Source of the DNA: Mesotaenium endlicherianum
Taxonomy: Eukaryota > Streptophyta > Zygnematophyceae > Zygnematales > Mesotaeniaceae
Length of the DNA: 64,000 nt
Direction: 5' to 3'
Assembly: GCA_009602735.1 (NCBI GenBank)
Contig: WELA01006486.1
Location: 32,350-96,349 of the forward strand
Part shown: positions 11,136 through 22,177 of the stretch, piece after piece
Position numbering within the stretch: position 1 is the stretch's first letter
Layout of the letters: every line of letters begins with the position of its first letter
Made by a program: the position numbers and the translations under genes
Notes under the pieces: model-generated
The model's input: only the letters and a program-made list of their open reading frames with translations
The model's database searches: none
What the model was told of the DNA's origin: nothing

Positions 11136-14100
11136 TCACCTTTCTTTGTCCTCCCCTGAGCCAGGGGGCACGACACCTGCAACAAATCTACTGCTCGCTC
11201 TTTTGACATGGGTTGGTGCGGCGCAACCACCCCTTGACTTTGTTTCGGGTGGCTGGTGATGAGTTGGCATCGATGCCCTGTTGGGGGCACAGGTACCTCT
11301 GCTGCTGCTTGCCCTGCCTGGCAATGAACCATACGTCTCCCCCTCCCCCACATAAGGAGCCCTTGTGCCCTTTCTTGAAGCAGTCCTGCGGGACTGTGCG
11401 TTGGACCTGCTGCTACTTGTAGCAGCTGCATTCCTGCTAAAATCATCATCTCTTGACAAAGATTCCACGCACTCAGTACGTGGTGCTTGACTGGCCTCCT
11501 CAGTCCTGTCTTCACCAGCTGCGTTGCCAACACTAGTGGCTAGCTCTGGCTGGCTTGAGAGACTGAGGGAGGACACGATGATGCCCACAGAATCAGCATG
11601 AGTGCGCCTGGCCTCAATCAGCCCCCCCCTTGCTTGCTGTGCCGCATATCGAGCAGCAAACTCGGCTTGTCGTTTGAGCTCCGCAGGCGTCAGAAACTCC
11701 TCTGCTGCTACATGGCCGCTTGCAGCGGCATTGCCTGATGCCTCATTTGCCTGCCATCGGACAAGCTCACAGACCATGAATTCACTAAGTGCCTGAGCCT
11801 TCTTACCACTACTCCGCACTCTTCAGGATGAGGGACCTAATGGTTTGTAACGCAGAAGGGCACATGCTGCCGTGTGGAAAGAAAAACTAAGCCAGCGATA
11901 GCAAATGGTACAACACTGTGTCCTCTTTGATGGCAGCCATAAGCAAACACAGCCCCCATGTTACCAAGAGATTGCCACCCTTATTTGGGAAGGGATGAAG
12001 GCAGTAAGTAGACTACATTTGAGCAGGGGCCACCTTTGGCACACTCTCTGCCTCTAGTGTACATGCAGCCGCTCCCCGGTGCTCATGACACCAGAATAAT
12101 ACACACTACAGAAACACCTGCATTACTGTGAGACAGTCCTCTCAGAATATGTACCTTGTCATTAGGTCCCCCTTCAACGTAAGGACAACCGGCAGTGTCC
12201 TCCGGAACGACAGGTGTGCGACAAACAGGGCATCTCAACACTTCCTCCTTCTCCTCACGCTTAGACGCCTTTTGCCTTCGCCACCCATTCACAGAAGGCA
12301 GTATACGCACTAGAGACCTCAGAGATCAGGATGGATTAGGGCGCACCATTCAGAGGTAGCGCTTGTGAAGCATAAGAAGACAGACCGCCATTTCCCTTGC
12401 CACATTGACATAGTCTGTACCTCATCGATTGCTTGCCACCCTGTACAAGCCAGAGCCTCCGCTAGAACCTGTTTTGACTTCTCGAGTACTTCTGCAGTAC
12501 AGGAATCAAGTTGCTAGTAGCAAGCATAACCTAAACGTTTGGAAGGACACACAACAGGTAAGAGAACTGACTGATGCCAACTACTCTGGCTGTGCACATA
12601 AACACACCAGGCACAGAGGTACGCACCTGTCAAGCTTACGTTGCGCCAGCTGCTGCAACTCCCACGTCCACCACGTGTTCCAACACTGGCTGCCACAAAA
12701 GACGCCATCAATATGTTGTTTGACACACGTCTCCAGCAATAGTGACAGCGAGTGGCTTCACTCACATTGTGAGGGCCACAGTAAAACAAAAGAAGACAAT
12801 GGAATGCGCTGCTGTCATAGCATGACTGCAAAAGCAACTGCAATGTGCCATATGGCCAGACGACAGCGCCAATAGGAATACAGAAGGTCATCTCACCGCA
12901 CCCATACGACAGACAGGGGCCGCGAGGCCATACCTGTGGAAGCAGTGGAAGCAGGTCATGAGCTTCACCAGAGGTCTTTTTTGCTGCTGCGCCGCTGCTT
13001 CTGCATGCCCATGCGCGCTGACAAGGGGGTCCATACAGAAGCAGCAATCGCCATCGGGCACGTTCATCGCCGTCAGCTTCTCCTTGGCCTCCTGTAGCCA
13101 AATCCAATCCATACAGTCATGGCACTGCCTAGCCATGCGCCCTTAACTGCTGCTGGCACTTGCATCCCTCCGATGTTCACAGGCATGAACTGCAAGTATA
13201 TTGACCCCAACCTTCAAGACAGCCCACAAACACCTTCAAACGCTGTTCCATTGGTGTTTTGCGGCTTCCGCAACAGGCCTTTTGAAAGAAAGAGAGGAGC
13301 CATAAAGCTGGTGCAACTACTTGCCAGCATTTGGCAGAGAGCTTTCTTGGAGGTTGAGGCAAAACGCCTCTGCCCACAACACACTGCCACTCCATGTTGG
13401 AGAAGCTACAGCCCGGATGGTCATAGGAGTAGGGGAGGAAATGGTGGCACGATTGACACCCAGTCTGCAGCTGACTTGGCACCGCCATGAATTTTGGGGG
13501 AGGGGGGGGAACAAGCAAGAGGCAGCAACCACGCACCTCACACAGTCCGACAAGAGCAGGGTGAGGGCAGCTCTGTGCAGCCCAGGTGCGCAGGTGAGAC
13601 AGCAGATGGCTCCGCCTGCTGTCATCTAGGCCCTTGACGTCTTTGAGCTCCACATCCAAGGGCTCTTGTGGATACTGCACCACAACTAGGCTTGGACCAT
13701 GAAGCCCCCCTCCAGAACAGTCAGACCAGATAGTAGTCGGGGCTGATGCCAAGCATTTCATCTCATGAACATCAACAAGCACCCTAGCACGTCAATGATC
13801 TCTAGCTTGCATCTCCCTTTTCTACCTTCGTTCCACTTGCTGAATTGTAAACACATGATGGATGAGCCGGCACAAATGAAGCTCATTTGCTGCAAGACTT
13901 CAGATTATTTCTTCAGTATATACTGAATGGCGGTAACTTAATACTACCCATGCCACGCAATAGACACAACAAGAACAATTCATAAAAATAACACCCATTA
14001 CATAACTTCCCCCACAAATTTCTGGACAAGCCTGCCACGACGTATCATGTGCCATCAATGACATTCTAAGCTCTGCTCTCTTTATCTACAACTGGAAGTC

Positions 14101-14900
14101 AGCTTGGGACAGAGGAGAAGTCAAGGTCACCTGAGTGCTGGCTCTGACCACCAGATTAGCCTGCACGTACTGTACACATAACACAAAGATGCTCAGCTGA
14201 AGTCAAAACACCTCATAACAATTTGGTACATCAGAAAATGCTGCAGTATGCATTAGCTTCACAGAGCTACTAATACCCTTGATTGCAGTGAGCCTAATGG
14301 GCCTCAGAATCTGACTTTACGTCGCCTCATCAGAGAAGCTGCCATGAACTTGTCTTTATTTTCAATTCAATGCAACTGGAAATCAGTTATTGGCCATAAG
14401 GACAAATAGGCGTGGCTTGTCACATTTTTAAGAGCACCCCTGCTAAGAGATAAGACACACCCATTACCCGGAACAACGTCCTTCTTCAGCCGCTGATATA
14501 TCAACCTTAAAAGGAAAGATTGAGTTGCCCACCCTAATTATGTCCAGTGCCATGTACATCCTCAAATGATCCTCAATTACAAATGCACCACACATTGTCA
14601 AGGGCCCACTATGACTGAGTCTGTAGAAGCCATCCTTGAAGTGACTCTGAGGTACTAAAACCGCATTTGGATCATTGATCATATTTTTTCATTTGAAAGA
14701 TACGTGGAGATGAGGAACTTGTTTCGCAGCTGGATCTTCTGTGCAGATCAATATCTCACTTGCATAGTGACGTCGTCTGCTGTAAGGGGCTTCAGAGCCA
14801 ACTCGATGAGAGGGGGATAGCGCTGCAAGATGGTACACGCTTCTGCCGAAATAGCCTCCAAAGCTTCCACCTCGGCCTCAACGTCCTCCACTCCTTCCAT
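11136..14900 (-). CDS. RWD and RING-H2 E3 ubiquitin ligase, RNF25-like, 7 exons
   Basis: Exons on the minus strand: 14760-14900, 14131-14169, 13537-13674, 12934-13091, 12640-12689, 12155-12309 and 11136 to about 11801 (last acceptor uncertain by 3 nt). The product is about 448 aa, close to human RNF25 (459 aa). The RWD domain covers about residues 1-110; its start (EAEVEALEAISAE), a 13-codon middle exon (YVQANLVVRASTQ) and YPQEPLDVELKDVKG are rejoined across introns. The RING-H2 ligands read C122, C125, C153, H155, H158, C161, C202 and C205, with an alanine/glutamine-rich loop between the second and third ligands. A helical stretch rich in R, Q and A follows (LTPAELKRQAEF, then ARGGLIEARR), as in RNF25, before a low-complexity Ser/Arg-rich tail. 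Animal RNF25 acts in ubiquitin responses to stalled translation; that role here is inference. Confidence 0.85.
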
Positions 14901-15120
14901 CTTTCCTACCACAAGCAACGAAGTCGCCGGACAACTTGTAGCCGAGGCCAGGATATGATTAGAAACAGATATTGTATGCTGCGCAAGCACGTTCAGAGGA
15001 ATACTAAGATGGCTTCTTCAGTGCCTATCAGTATAACGAGACTCCTGCTCTTATGTACATATATGGCCCAGTTGTGCTCACTCCACACTTGAAACGTCCT
15101 TAGCTGTAGCGATCATGTGC

Positions 15121-15180
15121 GTAGGCATGTATGGAAATCCCTGTAGGCATGTATGGAAATCCCTGTAGGCATGTATGTGG
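15121..15180. repeat. 22-bp tandem repeat, about 2.7 copies
   Basis: The unit GTAGGCATGTATGGAAATCC (plus CT) occurs twice exactly and then partially. It sits in the divergent promoter interval between the RNF25-like and ADIP-like genes. Confidence 0.9.
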
Positions 15181-15306
15181 ACGTCCATGTTGAATTTCGG
15201 AGTCAGAATCAGCTCACACTCGTAGAAGACTTTTGTCGATGTTAGTGTTCAACGCTGGATATCGCCAGCTCTGCTGCTCTCGACGCAGTTGAGCAGCAAT
15301 TGTGGG

Positions 15307-15346
15307 CTCCAATCTGCTCCAATCCACTCCAATCTGCTCCAATCGT
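15307..15346. repeat. 10-bp tandem repeat, 4 copies
   Basis: Four consecutive decamers of the form CTCCAATC followed by TG, CA, TG and GT. They lie about 210-250 bp upstream of the likely ATG of the ADIP-like gene and could be promoter elements or simple repeat. Confidence 0.85.
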
Positions 15347-15556
15347 GCCAACCGGTGGACTTACAGTCGTCTTTCCCATTTGCATCTGCAAATTCAAAAA
15401 AATTGTATACAAAACGCCTTAGGAATATGGAGGACGCTTCTGTGAGGTATATAAGAGTGCCACGAGAAAAGGGATGAAACTTAAATGTTTCCGAGCACTT
15501 ATTCGTGTGCCTAAGTGGCGTCTTAATCACCACTTGCTCTGATCAGGGTGCCATGT

Positions 15557-16806
15557 ATGTTTTCTGCATTGAGAAAACAACTCTACTCTGCTGTGCTGAG
15601 CAGCGAAGAAAAGTTCGCGGAGGCTGGAGACCTGGACAGCTGCATCAAATATATAAATCAAGCTCTCTTCACATGCGGCATTACCTCAACCCTTGAATTG
15701 CTTGATGATAACAGGGTACAATCTCCATCTCACGTACTGCCACCATGATTCACCTACAAACAACAGTCATGCAGTTAAACTCGTGACATGCTCTCTCATG
15801 CTACTGCGAGAGCGTGGCATTTGCATACACAAAAACATAAGTGCAGGATTGGTCAAGATATGGTGAAGTAGGAATCATTGGATCTTAATCGGCCCTTTCG
15901 TCCATCTTGATGATGCTGCAGGCATGTGTGGCAAGGGCCTGCAATTGCATCTATAGTCTTCTTCAACTTCACCAGAAAGATATCACTTCTCAAGAGGATA
16001 TCAATGATGAGAGGCAAAGGTGTGTGACTTCCTACGAGGGCCTCCTATGAGTACAATCACAACAAGAGTGCAGAGAAACAGCATTGTCAAACAGCTCTGG
16101 TGCCATGTCCAAGCTATGTATTGATCATGTAAGGTTGCTACTAGTCTTCTTAGCGTGTATTGAATCAACTCTCTTTTGTCTTGCCAGATTATTTGCTGAT
16201 GTGCGGCGCTTGGCGTCCAAGGTGGAGAGGCTAGAGGCTCAGCTGACGGCAAAGGAGCGTGAGTTCCACTCAGCTCAGAGCAGGGTGAGACATGTGGCCG
16301 CCTCGCCTGAATGTACAGAGTTGAAGTTTGCGGTTGCACCTTGCAGGGTACCGAAGCATGATCAACTTTCACACTTCAATCACTAGAGCAGGCGATGGCT
16401 TAGAAGCAAAGATGCCTCACCCATGAAGTAATCCTCTTGAGAAGATGCTGCCTGCAGCTTTGCGACACCTGGGTTGATGTAGTTGGTTGAAGAGGAGAAA
16501 GCAGGGCAACGGTACGTGCTGAGTGTAATACTAGCACAGTAGCCTTAACAGAAGTATGGAAGTGGGCAGGTTGAGACAGTAACTATTTGTGTCGAGGATC
16601 TGGACACCAGACCACAAACATGGCTTCTACTGCACCCTGTCACTCTAGTTCAGCTTTTGCCACATCAAAGTGATAGTGAGGAAGGTGGTGGTGCAGGAAG
16701 CCAAGAGTGCAGCGGGGCTGAAAGCCCAGGTGCAAAAGCTGCAGCAAGAGAAGGAGGAGCTTCAGCGCAATGCCAATGGGGCTCAGGTAGGTCTGCTGAG
16801 TGTATC

Positions 16807-16848
<42 letters not shown>

Positions 16849-19800
16849 CTCTCCGTGCTAATTGCCTTTAGAGTTGGCCTACTTGTCTTCTTGGCTGCTA
16901 GTAGGGCCAGAGGTGCTATGCAAGATCACGTCTGTCGCACGCTGCTATGGACATTATGCACAAAGATGCATACCTGAGAGCAGCATGCCAAAGTCCAGAG
17001 TTCTCAGCTGCTCTGCAAGAGGATGTCTGTGACGTCTGATAAGTTCACCAGGGGAACGTGGTATCCAGCAACTGAGGGTGCAGCATTCCCACGAGCTCCG
17101 CAAGAAGGAGAAAGAGTACGTGCGCATGCAGGTACCCACCTATTCGTCACTCATCCGTACACATCTCCTGCCAGCATCCCTCCTGCTGTGTGCAGCGCTG
17201 GCTCCTTGCTGGGACTCGATGAGTTTTGCGAGCCTCTGTGGCTTCTCATTCTGGAGACGTCTTAAAAGGCACAGCAGAGCACAGCTTGGGAGGGGGTGAC
17301 CCTCCTCGAGACGTGTGCCGGGCGTGAGTGCGCTGGGACCTCCTTACCAATGCGACCTGATTCCTGGAACCTGTCTCTGGAGGCCTTAATTAGGGGCAAC
17401 TTGAGACAGAAATCCATGTCTTTGGTCTCGACCCTTGGAAGTGTGCTGTTTACAAGTGGACTATGAGTGAATGGGACCATCCTGCGATGCGATGCACCAG
17501 CAACTATGTCCACAAGTTTTGCACTGACTCCTGGAGTTGCCAGAGGGGGGCTTACTTGGGGACAGACCCTGCTGCTCCTCTCATGCATGTTCAGTGCGCG
17601 TGGATGGTGATGGGGATGTGGCTCTGCTTGTGTGTGCTGTCAGGAGCGCCTGGGGCAGCTCTTGTCTGACAAGAAGAGGGACAGCAAGTCGGTTGTCGAA
17701 GTCACGCAACCCCTTCCCGTAGGCACCTTGGTGAGATTCGTGAGAAGCCATCGAGGGAAACTTTGTGCTGCTGCAGCTTCAGCCAGAGGCAGTAGGCCCG
17801 GTAGCTGCTGTGTGCTCTTACCCACCCGACTCCATCCCTTCCCTCCCCTTTGATCTGGAAGACTAGCACACTTCTATTGGCGGCTACGTGCTATTCTGCA
17901 TAAGCACCTGATGGGAAGCAATGACCGTTGGCTAGGAGAGTAAGAAATATTCGCTGCAATGTCTTCTATTGCGGTAAGATTGGCGGGGCCCCTCTTAGTA
18001 CTCTTCCGACCATTACCACTGCTGCTACTTCTTGGGCCTGCAGTCAGTCCAATCGTGTAAGCAAGAAGTGTGACGAGCTTTCGAGCTGTATCCTTGGGTG
18101 TAAGAGTATTCACCTCCTGTTGGCCCTGGGGCCAAGCTCAGCTCTGGTGCAGCGAGAGTAGGGTCATTGGTGCTGAGCCCCAAGTAATCTGTACCAGCTG
18201 CGTAGGGAGAGCACATGGTTTTTTGCAGCTGTGCGTATGTGGCTTGCTGTCTGCGTAAGTCTCTATCGCTTTTGTCTGCATGGGGATTCGAATGTGTGCG
18301 CAGAAAGAAGGGCGGCAAAGAGGGACTTGGGATGGCAAGAAAACGGATGGCGACTTCTACAAAATGTTGGTGAGCAACGAAGGGGGCGCGCAGCGGGGGT
18401 GTGGCCAGCTGCCCTTTGTGCATTGCATGCAGGAGTGCCCAGTTATTGCTCATTGACTTCCAGTGAGTGGACAATGAGGTGCTCTACGTTACGATGATGT
18501 GGTGTGATTGACGTGGTGCTTACGTGTATGCGCAGGTGGACAATTTTGAGGCGAAGAAGCAGGAGCTCCTACAAGAAAACGTGGACCTCAAAGAGATTCT
18601 ACGACATGTGCAGGTGTGGCCCTCTCCCGACACCCCCACAGACCAGAGCCAGGCAACTGCCACTTCACAATAGAAGAAGCCTCCACACTTAATTGTCAGC
18701 AGGAATTGTCAGCTCCGGCGCTGCTCTGGTTCATGGCTGCCAATGAGACTTGAGTTGTGAGGGCACGCTCTCGTCGCCTACCCTTGGATTTTGTTACACG
18801 CGCAGCTGGGATTCTTGAATTTGCGGGTGTCTCTGAGACAACCATAGCCGCCGTCAAAGAAAACACTTTCAAAAGTCTGCGACAGAGCATCGAAGGAGAG
18901 TGTGTCGACGCTCGGGAGAGCAGCGAGCAAGGAACCCACAAATGGATGCAGCCCGAGTGGAATATAAGCTGACTTTGACAATCAACTGGGAGGCCAGCAA
19001 GGCCCCCTACCGCCACTTCTCTCCCCCATCTCCTGCCTCTCCCTCTGTCTCCTCCATGTGTGTTGCTATGTGGGGAGGAATGCTGATGCCAGCATCGGAT
19101 GGTGTATTTCTGTGTTGGAGGCAAACAGGTGCAGCTCCACGAGATGTTTGAGCACCAAAAGGCGGGTGCGCCAGAAGCTGATGCACGCGGGGGAAGAGAA
19201 GGGACGGAAGAAGACGGCAGCAGCGGCACTTTCGCCTCGGCTGGCCCGTCTGGCCAAGGAGGCGGCGTGGTGAGTGGCTAGGTGCAAGCTCCATCTGGCA
19301 CTTTGACTCGTCTCCTGTGCCTTTTGACCATCATGGTCGCTGCCAAGAGGTCGTCCCCATCTCCGCACTTGCTGTGCTATTTGTTGCACTCACCTGTCGT
19401 GAGATACTTTGCATGGCATGCTCCTGGGTGAGAAAAGGCGGCACTCGTGCAGGGGATTCAACAGAGGGGGGTGGCTGCCGCTAGTTGCTGTTTGTTCCCC
19501 TCCAGAGCACGAAAATGATGATGACCTGTTCAATATTCCCGCCACGGCTGGGCGTGCAGGATTTGCTGGACCTTGACCTGCCGATGCACGAAAAGAAGGA
19601 GCAGTTGGAGCGCAGCATCTACGGCAAGCTCAACCTCCTGGCTGTAAGCTTGCCTCCCTGGCACCTGCCCCCCTTCAGACTAGGGCGTCGATGCTGGCTG
19701 GCTGGCTGGCTGACTGGCTCCGACAGCGCCAGGGCCACCTCGAGGCAAAGATGGGGTTTGTTGCTCATAGTGATGCCACCCTGTGGACTTGCATATCACA

Positions 19801-22177
19801 GAGTTGAGAAAGGGAGTACCCAAAGAAAAAAGATCGTGTACATGTCATGAATAAATATATGGTGTACTGTATATCCTGTGTGTGTGTGTGTGTGTGTGTT
19901 ACATGGGGTCCGTTTGAAGGGTAATTGTAGCCCTCATTGTGGTGTGTTGTGAGGAGCAGGTGCGCATGATGAATCAGTATGCAGAGGCAGCCACGCCGCC
20001 GCAGGGCAGGCCCACAGCTCCTGGAGGAGGAGGACGAGGAGTCGCCACGGATGGCGACGACTCCTCCTCGTCCCCCTCCTCCTCTTCCTGGCAGATGGAG
20101 GCGTTGAGGCTGCAAGACGTGTGCGCTGAGAGGGTAGCCAGCTGCGCTGCATTCAATACCCTCCCTTGTTCTCCTGCTCCTCCTCCTATTACCATTACTA
20201 CATAGCCCGTTCCTTCCAGTGGCTACACTTGACAATGGTGTGTGCTAGCTAGGCCTACGACCTCAGGTGATAGCAGAGCGTCATTTTTTGGAGCGCACAT
20301 CTGCAATGCATTCTGGGCAGATTGCGTCACAGTAGAGTGTGTAGTTGGACGGTAGCACTGTGAGTTGGAGTGTAGGGACCTCCACCATGGTTGCTGTCTG
20401 CTGCTCACTCTCCTAAGTTTGTTATGTATCTGGGTGTTGGGGCCATGTGCAGGAGCGCTTGATAAACGACTTGCTGCAGCAGACGCCAAGGTGTGTGCAT
20501 TGTCTGTGTGTGTGCGTGATCATCAATGATGATATCATCCTTGTGCAACTGGAGTATGACGTGTGATGTCAAGGCCCATGCATCTGTCCTGGGGTCCCCA
20601 CCTGGCCTCTCTATGGCGACGTGTACACAATTGTTCGCTGGGCGTGCAGTCTTGTTCAAGATCCCGGATCCGGCTTGCTGCCAGTGCATGGGAGTGTCTC
20701 TGTGTCTGCCGTGTGCCTCCACCTCCCTGCACTCCGGATGTATATACACAAGGTCCAGCATGTCACAGCTGCTGCTGCTGCTAAGCCCCTGCTCCCCTCC
20801 TCCTCTGATTCCGCAGGCCTGCTGCGCCCTTGGAGCGGATCTCGCGCCCTAAAGAGGTACTCCTCTGTAACTGGGGCCTTCTTAAGCGGGCCCTGCCGTG
20901 TGTGCTGGCATCAGCATTGTGTAACTTTTTTCTTGCGCATGTGTTTATTGCCTGAAGACCTCGGGTGCTGAGTCGGAAAGGGACAGGCAGACTCTTGCAA
21001 CGCACTGCCTGCTGATCATGGCCGTCCTCTTTGCAAGCTGACCGCATGTTTTGCAGCGGCCCCTCCCCTTCCTTGCCTCATACATTGCCAAAATGGTGAG
21101 CTTTGCGTGCGTGTTTTTCTTGCGGCTGGGTGGGCAGGATATGCAAGGGTGGAGGGGGGTTGGGGCTGAGATGCGACAGGTGGCGGCAGAGAGAGCGGCA
21201 GTGCAAGGCCAAGCGGCCCAGCTGAAGCAGCTCCAGGCTGACCTGCAAACTGCTGCCTCTCAGCTGGATGTGAGCCACACTCACCCCCCTTTGCAGGCTC
21301 ACCTCTGCGTCTCAAAGATGACTGTAGCGTGATCCGGCTGGGTCAGCCGGGTCACTGCCCAGCACCCTTGGGCCAAATGCTGGTGTAGGGCAGCAAACTC
21401 CCCTCTTGGAAGTGTCCCAATTGTCGTGTCATTTGTCGCCTTGCACAATGACAGCATCACCCTCTCAGGATACTCAGCCGACTTTGGAGCTTCATGCACA
21501 GGAGTTGCCGCGGTTGTTGTTGCCGTGGTCGCTGTTGTGTGATTATCGTTGTCATTGTATGTGGGGTGCTGGGGATGCAGGCGGCAAAGAAGCTTGTGGC
21601 AGTTCTGGAGCCTGAGCTGGCTGCCAGGATCGCCATTCCCCAGGTAGGCATACCCCGCTGGTGCCGGCATTCAGACGCTGTGTTTACACTGGTGCATTAG
21701 TGCAGCGAGCACCTCGTTCGTGGGGTGGTGGAAAATTCTTTCTGGCTTTTTGCCCTCTCGCCGCACGACGTCAGATAACATGGGACGACTCTGTCCCTTG
21801 TCCTTGGGAGGGTCTTGCACCATCCTGTGAAGTTTGAGAGCTAACAGTCTAAAGTGCCTCCTCTTGCCCCTTTGATTCAGATTGAACAGCACGCCAATGA
21901 ATCCAGTACAGTGCAAGGCGGGCCCATGCTCCAAGAGGTGCAGGGTCACATTGGCTCCACCAATGGTCTTGCTGTGTCCTTGCCTTTCCCGTCATCCGGA
22001 GGAGGAGGAGGAGGAGGTGAAGAAGCCCTGAGGGAAGCAGGCGACGAACAATTGGGGAAGGAGAACTTAAACAGCAGGAGAACTGGAGACAATCATAGAG
22101 CTCTACATGAACGCAGGAGGTGGCAGATTGAACCCGAGTTGAGTCCGCTTGAAATTCGGAGTCGGATCAGAGGCTGA
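15557..22177 (+). CDS. SSX2IP/ADIP-like coiled-coil protein, about 16 exons
   Basis: Exons: 15557-15715, 15922-16019, 16188-16284, 16685-16786, 17069-17131, 17644-17718, 18304-18369, 18536-18613, 19129-19269, 19506 (or 19560)-19643, 19960-20133, 20453-20490, 20817-20856, 21138-21269, 21581-21643 and 21881-22177; all phases agree, giving about 586 aa. The N-terminal part matches the afadin/alpha-actinin-binding family: DLDSCIKYINQAL, then ARACNCIYSLLQ, then coiled coils (KVERLEAQL, QKLQQEKEEL, LRKKEKEYVRMQ), then EGRQRGTWDGKKTDGDFYK and the coil FEAKKQELLQENVDL. The C-terminal part (Gly/Ser-rich linkers, more coils, DMQGWRG, a final 99-codon exon) is less conserved. Animal members act at centrosomes and adherens junctions; the plant role is unclear. 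The ATG at 15557 is the first in frame, but an upstream exon is possible. An AATAAA lies at 22441. Confidence 0.8.
16808..16855. repeat. (CT)n(CA)n(CT)n microsatellite
   Basis: A compound dinucleotide repeat in the intron after the fourth exon of the ADIP-like gene, about 20 nt downstream of its donor site. Confidence 0.95.
19693..19716. repeat. short (GGCT)n repeat
   Basis: Four to five GGCT units, one imperfect, inside an intron of the ADIP-like gene. Confidence 0.8.
19877..19899. repeat. (GT)n microsatellite
   Basis: About eleven GT units in the intron before the exon starting at 19960 of the ADIP-like gene. Confidence 0.95.

Larger units (their letters stand above)
14901..15556. promoter_or_regulatory. 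divergent intergenic region, RNF25-like and ADIP-like genes
   Basis: These 656 bp separate two divergently transcribed genes, so both promoters should lie here. It contains a 22-bp tandem repeat at 15121-15180 and a 10-bp repeat (CTCCAATCTG-like) at 15307-15346. No clear TATA element was recognised. Confidence 0.4.

Noticed and set aside
14464-14682. Minus-strand open frame of 72 codons near the RNF25-like gene
   Set aside because: It lies in the first intron and does not match RWD; the 13-codon exon at 14131-14169 supplies the missing part.
18704-18750. Exon starting ELSAPALLWF in the ADIP-like gene
   Set aside because: It has a good acceptor, but the frame stops soon and the exon at 19129 (VQLHEMFEHQ) continues the family alignment directly from the 18613 donor.
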